From Alphaproteobacteria bacterium (GTDB lineage: Bacteria > Pseudomonadota > Alphaproteobacteria > Micropepsales > Micropepsaceae), in the NCBI GenBank assembly GCA_003131925.1, contig PKWC01000116.1:262-11242 (forward strand): a stretch of 10,981 nt of DNA, read 5' to 3'. The notes beneath the pieces are model-generated. The model was not told the DNA's origin, did no database searches, and saw nothing but the letters and a program-made list of their open reading frames with translations. Numbering within the stretch: the stretch's first letter is position 1; the number at the start of each line of letters is the position of its first letter. A program made the position numbers and the translations under genes. This document shows positions 1 to 6,245 of this stretch, piece after piece.

Positions 1-1082
1 TGCACGTAGTCGTCGGCATGGAACGGAACGTCAAAATTGAAGATGTGCGAGACGGCGGGGATGTCGAGACCGCGCGCCGCCACATCGCTCGCAACCAGAA
101 GTTGGATTTCGCCATTGCGGAAGGAATCGAGCGTCTTGGTGCGGATGGCCTGGTCGAGATCGCCGTGCAACGGTGCCACGGAAAACCCGTGCTTCAGCAG
201 CGAGCGCGCCACGACGTCGACGTCGCGTTTGCGGTTGCAGAAGACGATGGCGTTGTTCACCGGATTCTCGCGCACCAGTCGCCGCAGCGCTTCGCGCTTG
301 GCCCAATCGTTGGCGGGCACTTCGACAATCTCCTGCACGAGACCGGCCACCGTGGTCGCCGGCCGCGACACCTCGACCTGCTCCGGATTGTGCAGGAACT
401 GGTCGGTCAGGCGCTTGATCTCGGGCGGCATCGTCGCCGAATAGAACAGCGTCTGCCGCGTGAACGGGATGAGCTTGCAGATGCGCTCGACGTCGGGGAT
501 GAAGCCCATGTCGAGCATACGGTCGGCCTCGTCCACCACGAGCACCTGCACCTGGCTTAGCATCAGCTTGCCGCGCTCGAAATGATCTAGCAGGCGGCCG
601 GGTGTGGCGATCAGCACATCGACGCCGCGATCGAGCTTCTTGTCCTGGTCGTCGAAGGAGACGCCGCCGATCAGCAGCGCCATCGTAAGCTTGTTGTACT
701 TGCCGTAGCGCTCGAAGCTCTCGGCCACCTGCGCCGCAAGCTCGCGCGTCGGCTCGAGGATCAGCGAGCGCGGCATGCGCGCCTTGGCGCGGCCCCGCGC
801 CAGAATCTCGATCATCGGCAGCGTGAACGAGGCGGTCTTGCCCGTGCCCGTCTGTGCGATGCCGATGAGATCGCGGTGCTTGAGCACGAGCGGAATGCCG
901 CGGGTCTGGATCGGGGTGGGTATCGTATAGCCGCTTTCGGCGACGGCCTTAAGGACCGAAGGCGAAAGCCCCAATTGATCGAAACCGGGGGAATTTGACT
1001 CGGAATTCGGAGAAATGTCGGAAGTTGCTGCTGTAGCTTCTTCCACGCCGGCTTGCGCGCCGGCATTCGTTTCTGTCGTCAT
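1..1082 (-). CDS. DEAD-box ATP-dependent RNA helicase, RhlE-like (3' end outside window)
   Basis: This gene encodes an ATP-driven RNA unwinding enzyme of superfamily 2, which acts in the cytoplasm in ribosome assembly, RNA decay or cold adaptation. I translated the minus strand from ATG 1082-1080 and it stays open for 360 codons to the window edge. The helicase motifs appear in order: F34 and the Q motif (GYTIPTPIQ, 51-59), motif I AQTGTGKT (76-83), Ia PTRELAAQ (111-118), Ib TPGR (160-163), II DEAD (184-187), III SAT (215-217), IV IVFCN (279-283) and V around ASDVAARGLD (331-340). Motif VI (HRIGR) and the C-terminal tail lie outside the window. Residues 1-32 form a low-complexity Ala/Ser/Glu-rich extension. 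The start is supported by AGGAG (1086-1090) three bases upstream, which is a little close. RhlE subtype is inferred from overall likeness; the missing tail would decide it. Confidence 0.95.
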   Translation of the reverse strand, partial: MTTETNAGAQAGVEEATAATSDISPNSESNSPGFDQLGLSPSVLKAVAESGYTIPTPIQTRGIPLVLKHRDLIGIAQTGTGKTASFTLPMIEILARGRAKARMPRSLILEPTRELAAQVAESFERYGKYNKLTMALLIGGVSFDDQDKKLDRGVDVLIATPGRLLDHFERGKLMLSQVQVLVVDEADRMLDMGFIPDVERICKLIPFTRQTLFYSATMPPEIKRLTDQFLHNPEQVEVSRPATTVAGLVQEIVEVPANDWAKREALRRLVRENPVNNAIVFCNRKRDVDVVARSLLKHGFSVAPLHGDLDQAIRTKTLDSFRNGEIQLLVASDVAARGLDIPAVSHIFNFDVPFHADDYV

Positions 1083-1095
1083 GCGCTCCTGTGAG

Positions 1096-1112
1096 GGGCG
1101 CATTCCGCGCCC
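1096..1112 (-). promoter_or_regulatory. 5'-UTR hairpin just upstream of the helicase ribosome binding site
   Basis: Bases 1107-1112 and 1096-1101 form a perfect six-pair GC stem (GGGCGC/GCGCCC) around a five-base loop. In the predicted helicase mRNA the stem ends about six bases before the AGGAG ribosome binding site. No U-run follows, so it is not an intrinsic terminator. A role in translational control or mRNA stability is only an inference. Confidence 0.4.
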
Positions 1113-1155
1113 AAGCAGCACGCCCGTATCGGCCGCTGCAACATCAATGCCATGT

Positions 1156-1184
1156 ATTATAGTAAGAATATTTCAAAAGTCAAG
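1156..1184 (-). promoter_or_regulatory. Housekeeping (sigma-70 type) promoter of the DEAD-box helicase gene
   Basis: On the minus strand, CTTGAC (1179-1184) and TATAAT (1156-1161) are separated by exactly 17 bases. This fits the CTTGAC-N17 layout known for strong alphaproteobacterial housekeeping promoters, and the -10 box is a perfect consensus. The spacer is AT-rich in an otherwise GC-rich window. Transcription would start near 1149, giving a 5' untranslated region of about 67 bases. Confidence 0.75.
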
Positions 1185-1229
1185 GATGGCGTTGGCGCCG
1201 CAACGCAGCGGAGATAGCCGTGCATCCCA

Positions 1230-1611
1230 ATGGTGAAGCTCGATCACATCACGCTTGCCGTCGGCGACTGGAGCATGTTCCGCGATTGGTATGTCGGTCA
1301 CCTCGGCTTCAAGGTCGAGTTCGAAGTTCCGTGCGGCGGCAGTTGCGGATTGGGCGTGGTGGCGATCCAGGACGATGCCGGATTTACATTGTTTCTGGAG
1401 CAATTCGACAAACCCGGTTCTGAGCGGCCAGTCCTCCTGCACGATTCAAATCCACGACGTGGACACGTTGTTCCAACGCCTGACCGGTTCCGTCAAAGTT
1501 GTTGCCGAACCCGGGAAGCAATTCTGGGGATATGGCGCTATTGTCGCCGATCCCGACGGCCATTTGCTGCACCTCTATGACGCGACATCAATGAACGAAA
1601 AGGGCGGCTAG
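1230..1611 (+). pseudogene. VOC (glyoxalase/bleomycin-resistance fold) protein, broken by a +1 frameshift
   Basis: Frame 1230 reads MVKLDHITLAVGDW... through a typical VOC first half (first-strand His6; FTLFLEQ as the likely metal-ligand strand), up to SERPVLL near 1438. The matching second half, TIQIHDVDTLFQRL... to DPDGHLLHLYD, continues in the next frame and ends at TAG 1609-1611. The 382-base span is one base over a multiple of three. Removing one base within about 1433-1440 restores a continuous protein of about 126 residues, the normal length for a single-domain VOC protein. Unrepaired, frame 1 runs into unrelated sequence and stops at 1580. The last ligand strand has His where many members have Glu. 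VOC proteins bind a metal and handle diverse substrates, so no substrate can be assigned. No good ribosome binding site precedes ATG 1230. Confidence 0.8.
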
Positions 1612-1684
1612 GACGCCGCGCCGGCCTTTGCCCGTGCTCAAGGCTGTGCAAAACACTGAAGAACGAGGGCGGCAGGGTAGGGGC

Positions 1685-2809
1685 ATGGTCGATGGTCCGA
1701 GCCGGGCGAGGGGGCAGTTGAACACTCCAAAAACAGGCCTGTTGCGACTGATGATCACGGCCACGCTGTTCGCGGTCGCGGCCTCGTTCTGGTTTCTGCA
1801 GATCTATGGTGCGGGCCGGCCGCAGGCTGCGCCGCTCGATGCGTCGCCGCGGGCCTTCTCCGCGGCGCGTGCGGAGCAGGTACTCGCGCGGCTGTTAGGG
1901 CCGGAGATTCCCCATCCGGTTTCCAGCGACGAGAACGCCAACGTACGTGCGCGTATCGTGAAGGAGCTTTCTGCGCTCCGCGTGCCGGCCTTCGTCCTTC
2001 GCAGCTTCGCCTGCCATGAAGTGCTTAGTTACGGCGTGCTCACCTGCGCGACGGTGAACGACATCATCGCGGTGGTGAGGCCTGGGCAGGGAAGGGCGAT
2101 TGCGCTGCTCGCGCATTATGATTCCGTTCCGGCTGGTCCGGGAGCGGCCGACGACGAATCCGGCGTCGCCACCGTCATCGAAACGGTTCGGGCATTGCAA
2201 GCGCGCGGTCTCGGTAGCCGGCATCCAATCCTGGCCGTGCTGACGGACGGCGAGGAAGCAGGCCTCCTGGGCGCGGCGGCATTCCTGCACGAGCCGGCGC
2301 TACGAACACGCGTGGGTGCGGTCGTGAATGTAGAGGCGCGGGGCAATCAAGGGCCGAGCCTTCTGTTCCAGACCAGCCCCGGCGACGGGCCGCTGATCGA
2401 TCTCTATGCGAATAAGGTGCCGGATTACGCCACGAGTTCGGTGTACGCGGAAATCTATCGTTTCCTGCCGAACGATACGGACCTCACGCTGTTCATTCGC
2501 GACGGAGTCCCGTCGTTCAATTTTGCTTTCGCGGGAAATATCGCCGACTACCACACCGCGCTCGACAGGCGAGCCAATCTCGATCCCGTGTCGCTGCAAC
2601 AACAGGGCAACAACATGCTCGGCGTGGCGAGTGGACTCGAACAGGCGGATTTCGGGAGGCTGCGCGGTGGTGACGCCATTTTTCTCGATATTCTCGGCCG
2701 CGCGCTTCCGCGCTTGCCTGCGATCTGGGCCCTGCCGCTTTCCCTTTTGGCGGTCGCGTTGCTGCTTGCTGCATCGCTGCTTGCGGGACGCGAACCGATT
2801 TCCTGGTGA
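1685..2809 (+). CDS. M28 family zinc metallopeptidase, catalytic half of an interrupted gene
   Basis: This is the N-terminal part of a membrane-anchored M28 aminopeptidase-like enzyme. Numbered from ATG 1685, residues about 21-41 form a signal anchor (LMITATLFAVAASFWFLQIY). The catalytic domain follows, with likely metal ligands in LAHYDS (His144), AADDESG (Asp156/157), GEEAG (catalytic Glu190, ligand Glu191), NVEARG (Glu217) and DYHTALD (His290). A membrane segment begins near residue 347 and the frame stops at TGA 2807-2809. Reading continues in the same frame through the next membrane segments, so the original gene most likely ran from 1685 to 4039 (about 784 codons), as in ERMP1/Fxna-type peptidases. 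The metal site is complete, so this half could still be active. ATG 1685 is preferred over TTG 1628 because AGGG (1674-1677) lies seven bases upstream. It may be co-transcribed with the VOC remnant, 73 bases before it. Confidence 0.85.
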   Translation: MVDGPSRARGQLNTPKTGLLRLMITATLFAVAASFWFLQIYGAGRPQAAPLDASPRAFSAARAEQVLARLLGPEIPHPVSSDENANVRARIVKELSALRVPAFVLRSFACHEVLSYGVLTCATVNDIIAVVRPGQGRAIALLAHYDSVPAGPGAADDESGVATVIETVRALQARGLGSRHPILAVLTDGEEAGLLGAAAFLHEPALRTRVGAVVNVEARGNQGPSLLFQTSPGDGPLIDLYANKVPDYATSSVYAEIYRFLPNDTDLTLFIRDGVPSFNFAFAGNIADYHTALDRRANLDPVSLQQQGNNMLGVASGLEQADFGRLRGGDAIFLDILGRALPRLPAIWALPLSLLAVALLLAASLLAGREPISW

Positions 2810-2884
2810 CGATGGCTTTATGCGTTTGCAATCACGCCCACGCTCATTCTCCTCGGAGCGGGCAGCGGCTTCGCTCTTCATGGT

Positions 2885-4039
2885 GTGGCAGCATTGGTTT
2901 CCGGAACGCCGGATCCGTCCTACGCTTATCCTGCAGCGCTACGCATCGCTCTTGCGCTCAGCCTCGCCGGCGCGACTTTGCTTGTCTCGCGACTTGCGCT
3001 TCCACCCCCCGCTGCAAGCGCCGCGTGGCTTTGGATCGCAACGCTTGGCATCGTAGTCGCGATCTTCCTTCCCGGCCTGTCGCCGTACTTCCTGTTCCCC
3101 GCGGGCGCCGCGGCGATTCTCCTTTTTGCCGCGGCACGCATTCCAGGAGGTTGGGACAGTGCCGCTGGCACGATCGCGCTTTTCGCCGCGGCGCTTGTGA
3201 CGCTTCTCGTGTGGAGTTCGATCGGCGCGTCCGGCGAGTCGGTCATGGGGCTCAAGCTCCATCCGCTGTTTACGGTTCCTTTCGCAATCGGTCTTACGAC
3301 GCTCGTCCCGCTTTTCACGCGTTACGCGATGCCGCGCCGGTTATGGGCAACTGCGACGACGGCGTTGTTTGTCGCCGCCCTTTGCGCTGCAATCGTGCAG
3401 GGCCTAGAACCCGCATACAGCTCGACGGCCGCGCAGCGCCTAAATGTCATCTATGTCGAGGATCGCCATCGCGCATTGTGGGCTGTTGATGCCGTGTCGC
3501 CTGTTCCGGGCGAAATGCGGGCGATTGCTTCGTTCTTGCCCGAACCTCAACGACTATCGCGCGCGATGCCGCTTGCGTACGTGGCGCTGGCTGGCGCGCC
3601 ACGCTTTCCGCTGCCGACTGCGACCATTGCGTCCGACAGATACGTCGGAGCAGACCGCAGCCTGACCTTTGTGCTGCACGGTTCCCCCAAGGCGGCACAA
3701 ATGATTTTGGTAATTCCGAAATCCGCGATGTTGAAAGCCATTGATCTCAGCGGCTGGCATTTCGACGCGCCGGCTTCATGGGCAAATGAGGATTCTGTCG
3801 CTCTTGCCTGCATGAGCCGCGACTGCGCATCCGCCACCGTGACACTCACGCTGGCTTCGCGACGCACGCAAACGCTCGCACTTTTCGAACATCGCTTCGG
3901 GCTGCCGGATTTTGCCAAACGCCTGGCTGCCGCGCGCCCACCGACAGCCGTTCAATCGCAGAACGGCGATGGCGTGGTGCTGACGGATGAGATTCTGTTG
4001 CCAGCGCTGCGTACCCCTCACCCGCGCTCAGGCGGTTGA
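2885..4039 (+). CDS. Multi-spanning membrane and C-terminal half of the interrupted M28 peptidase gene
   Basis: This open frame (GTG 2885, 384 residues) is in the same frame as the upstream M28 domain. The 25 codons between TGA 2807-2809 and 2885 also read as plausible membrane sequence (RWLYAFAITPTLILLGAG...). It contains about six hydrophobic segments (roughly residues 17-36, 47-64, 67-84, 93-112, 127-145 and 152-172), then a soluble domain of about 210 residues starting near NVIYVEDRHRALWAVDA. Together with the upstream half this matches the peptidase-membrane-soluble order of ERMP1/Fxna-like M28 proteins. No ribosome binding site precedes GTG 2885; the nearest GGAG (2855-2858) is too far away. 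Independent translation is therefore doubtful and the entry is best read as the 3' part of a pseudogene. The last residues (LRTPHPRSGG) are encoded by an intergenic-type repeat. Confidence 0.7.
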   Translation: MAALVSGTPDPSYAYPAALRIALALSLAGATLLVSRLALPPPAASAAWLWIATLGIVVAIFLPGLSPYFLFPAGAAAILLFAAARIPGGWDSAAGTIALFAAALVTLLVWSSIGASGESVMGLKLHPLFTVPFAIGLTTLVPLFTRYAMPRRLWATATTALFVAALCAAIVQGLEPAYSSTAAQRLNVIYVEDRHRALWAVDAVSPVPGEMRAIASFLPEPQRLSRAMPLAYVALAGAPRFPLPTATIASDRYVGADRSLTFVLHGSPKAAQMILVIPKSAMLKAIDLSGWHFDAPASWANEDSVALACMSRDCASATVTLTLASRRTQTLALFEHRFGLPDFAKRLAAARPPTAVQSQNGDGVVLTDEILLPALRTPHPRSGG

Positions 4040-4090
4040 GAGCGTTCTTCACGCGCGAATCGTTGCGACCGCTCCGAAGCGGCTGAGGGG
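4014..4090. repeat. CCCCTCA...TGAGGGG inverted repeat between convergent genes
   Basis: CCCCTCACCC (4014-4023) and GGCTGAGGGG (4081-4090) are inverted copies matching at 9 of 10 bases. Inside lies a perfect five-pair hairpin, CCGCT/AGCGG (4069-4082), with loop CCGA. The left arm is identical to the outer left arm of the repeat at 9511-9689. The element overlaps the last codons of the peptidase reading frame and ends four bases short of the parE stop codon. It may serve as a bidirectional 3'-end structure, but neither strand shows a U-run. Confidence 0.55.
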
Positions 4091-4094
4091 TCCC

Positions 4095-6068
4095 TTACAC
4101 GTCGACCTCTCCGACAAAGCGCGCGTTCTCCTGGATGAACTGAAAGCGCAGTTCCGGCTTCTTGCCCATCAGCCGCTCCACAAGCGAGGCGGTTTCTTCG
4201 CGCTCGCCATCTGCGATCTCCACCCGTTCGAGCGTACGCATCCCGGGCTTCATTGTTGTTTCCTTGAGCTGGTTGGGCATCATTTCGCCGAGCCCCTTGA
4301 AGCGCGAGACCTCGATCTTCGCACCCGGCTTGAACGTGGTCTTCAGCAACTGCTCGCGATGGGCGTCGTCCCGCGCATAGACGATCTTGCTGCCCTGGGT
4401 CAGCCTGTAGAGAGGAGGCAGGGCGAGATGAAGATGTCCATTGGTGATGAGATCGGGCATTTCGCGGTAGAAGAAGGTGAGCAGGAGCGAGGCGATGTGT
4501 GCGCCGTCTACGTCGGCATCAGTCATGATGATCACGCGCTCGTAGCGCAGCTCCTCGTCGCGATAGCGCGCGCCCGTGCCGCAGCCCAGTGCCTGCACCA
4601 GATTGGCGAGCTCCTGGTTTTGCTCGAGTTTGCCCGTTGCGGCGCTGGCGACATTGAGGATTTTGCCACGCAGGGGCAACACGGCCTGAGTGGCGCGGTC
4701 GCGCGCCTGCTTCGCAGACCCACCGGCAGAGTCGCCTTCGACGAGGAAGATTTCGGTCCCGCTCGCATTGTCGCGGCTGCAATCGGCGAGTTTTCCAGGG
4801 AGGCGCAATTTGCGAGTCGCCGTCTTGCGCGAGACCTCGCGGTCCTGCTTCCGGCGGAGCCGCTCTTCCGCCTGGTCCACGATGAAGGCGAGGAGCTTGT
4901 CGGCTTCGGGCGGATGTTCGGCGAGCCAGTGGTCGAAATGATCGCGCACCACGTTTTCGACCAGACGCTGAGCGTCGGGAGTCGACAGCTTCTCTTTGGT
5001 CTGGCCCTGGAATTCCGGCTCGCGGATGAAGATGGAAAGCACCGCGCAAGCCGCTTCCATCACATCGTCGGGCGCGACGAGCGCGGCTTTGCGGTTGTTC
5101 GCCCGTTCGCCATAGGCCCGCAACGCCTTGGTCAACGCGTTGCGGAAACCCTGCTCGTGCGTGCCGCCTTGCGTGGTGGGAATGGTGTTGCAATAGGAGT
5201 GGAGGAATGGATCGGCCTCCGGCACCCAGGAAACCGCCCATTCGACGGCGCCTTTTCCATCGCGGTTCTCGCTGCGGCCGTAAAAATTCCGTGAGGTGAC
5301 GGCAGCGCGGCCTTCGATCTCCGAATTGAGGAAATCAACAATGCCGCCGGGAAATTTGAGCGTCTCTTCGGCTGGCGTGCCTCCATCGCCCTTCAGGATT
5401 TCGGGCGCGCAGCTCCAGCGAATTTCGACGCCGCGGAAGAGATAGGCCTTCGAACGTGCCATCCGATAAAGCGCCCGCGGCGAGAAATGCACGGACTTGC
5501 CGAAGATTTGTTCATCGGGTTTGAACGACACCACGGTGCCCCGACGGTTGACCGCGCCCGCATCCTTTAGTTTCCCCGCCGCGTGGCCGCGCGCGAAGCG
5601 CATGCGAAAGGCGCGGTGATCGCGGCACACCTCGACCTCCATCCATTCCGACAGCGCATTCACGACCGACGCGCCGACGCCGTGAAGTCCACCCGAGGTG
5701 TCGTAGACCTTGCCGCCGAACTTCCCTCCGGCATGCAGCGTCGTCATGATCACTTCGAGTGCGGATTTGTTCTTGAATTTGGGATGCGGATCGACGGGGA
5801 TGCCGCGGCCATTGTCGCGTACAGTGAGCACGTCGTCGGGTTTGAGGTCGATCTCGATGCGCGTCGCATGGCCTGCAACCGCCTCGTCCATGGCGTTGTC
5901 GAGAATCTCGGCGGCCAGGTGATGCAGCGCGTGCTCATCTGTCCCCCCGATATACATGCCCGGCCGGCGCCGCACCGGCTCGAGCCCTTCCAGCACCTCG
6001 ATATCCTTGGCCGTGTAGCCCTTGGACGGAGCGGGTGCACCTTCAAACAGATCGGGAGATTTCGCCAT
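4095..6068 (-). CDS. parE: DNA topoisomerase IV subunit B
   Basis: ParE is the ATPase subunit of topoisomerase IV; with ParC it separates linked daughter chromosomes. The 657-residue protein has the GHKL ATPase site: catalytic Glu54 and Asn58 in AAEILDNAMDE, DNGRGIP (85-91) and GGLHGVGASVVNALS (126-140). The QTKEKL loop (356-361) carries Lys358. The TOPRIM domain shows EGDSAGG (444-450) and DADVDG (517-522). RFKGLGEM (589-596) and a C-terminal end at FVGEVDV complete it. The length and the lack of the longer C-terminal region favour ParE over GyrB, as does the alphaproteobacterial N-terminus (YTAKDIEVLEGLEPVRRRPGM). No Shine-Dalgarno motif is visible before ATG 6068-6066; instead a 12-base palindrome lies there. 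It shares direction with glnA, 177 bases upstream. The parC gene is not in the window. Confidence 0.95.
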   Translation of the reverse strand: MAKSPDLFEGAPAPSKGYTAKDIEVLEGLEPVRRRPGMYIGGTDEHALHHLAAEILDNAMDEAVAGHATRIEIDLKPDDVLTVRDNGRGIPVDPHPKFKNKSALEVIMTTLHAGGKFGGKVYDTSGGLHGVGASVVNALSEWMEVEVCRDHRAFRMRFARGHAAGKLKDAGAVNRRGTVVSFKPDEQIFGKSVHFSPRALYRMARSKAYLFRGVEIRWSCAPEILKGDGGTPAEETLKFPGGIVDFLNSEIEGRAAVTSRNFYGRSENRDGKGAVEWAVSWVPEADPFLHSYCNTIPTTQGGTHEQGFRNALTKALRAYGERANNRKAALVAPDDVMEAACAVLSIFIREPEFQGQTKEKLSTPDAQRLVENVVRDHFDHWLAEHPPEADKLLAFIVDQAEERLRRKQDREVSRKTATRKLRLPGKLADCSRDNASGTEIFLVEGDSAGGSAKQARDRATQAVLPLRGKILNVASAATGKLEQNQELANLVQALGCGTGARYRDEELRYERVIIMTDADVDGAHIASLLLTFFYREMPDLITNGHLHLALPPLYRLTQGSKIVYARDDAHREQLLKTTFKPGAKIEVSRFKGLGEMMPNQLKETTMKPGMRTLERVEIADGEREETASLVERLMGKKPELRFQFIQENARFVGEVDV

Positions 6069-6073
6069 TCAGG

Positions 6074-6085
6074 ATCGCATGCGAT
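6074..6085. promoter_or_regulatory. 12-base perfect palindrome at the parE translation start
   Basis: ATCGCATGCGAT is a perfect palindrome that ends five bases before the parE start codon, where a ribosome binding site would normally sit. It could be an operator or a small mRNA hairpin affecting initiation. I recognise no specific regulator, and a chance occurrence is possible. Confidence 0.3.
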
Positions 6086-6138
6086 TCGTCAATGTCACGT
6101 TAGACAAAAGACGACGCGCCCGCACCTTGCGCCTTTTT

Positions 6139-6233
6139 AACGTAGAGGACGCGAAGGATGCGCGGTGGACGCAGAAGGATATTGCGCGCGACGCGCGCCA
6201 TTTGGTCTGCGTCCTCTGCGCATCCTCCGCGTT
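6139..6233. repeat. Large imperfect inverted repeat built from roughly 10-base GGACGC-like units, 3' of glnA
   Basis: Bases 6153-6175 and 6206-6228 are inverted copies matching at 20 of 23 positions. The arms are made of degenerate units of about ten bases (AGGACGCG, AGGATGCGC, TGGACGCAG, AGGATATTGCG). The loop contains a second, GC-only palindrome (6184-6198, seven-base arms around one A). AACG at 6139 and CGTT at 6230-6233 frame the element. It starts 12 bases after the glnA stop and could form a strong RNA hairpin at the glnA 3' end, but no U-run follows on the glnA strand. Similar AACGCAGAGGACGCAGAG-like repeats occur, to my knowledge, between genes in many environmental bacteria. Confidence 0.65.
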
Positions 6234-6245
6234 AGAACTGCCCTC

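Noticed and set aside
18..560. Plus-strand open frame of 180 codons
   Set aside because: It is antisense to the DEAD-box helicase, whose motifs are all on the minus strand.
2806..3489. Overlapping plus-strand frame of 227 codons inside the peptidase membrane region
   Set aside because: It is an Arg/Ser-rich shadow frame, while the frame starting at 2885 gives coherent membrane segments.
3987..5294. Open frame of 435 codons on the plus strand
   Set aside because: It is antisense to parE, whose motifs are complete. Long antisense frames are expected from the codon bias of GC-rich genes, and the translation shows no recognisable domain.
6153..6228. Intrinsic terminator of glnA
   Set aside because: The stem is strong, but no U-run follows on the glnA strand, so only a repeat or 3' structure is claimed.
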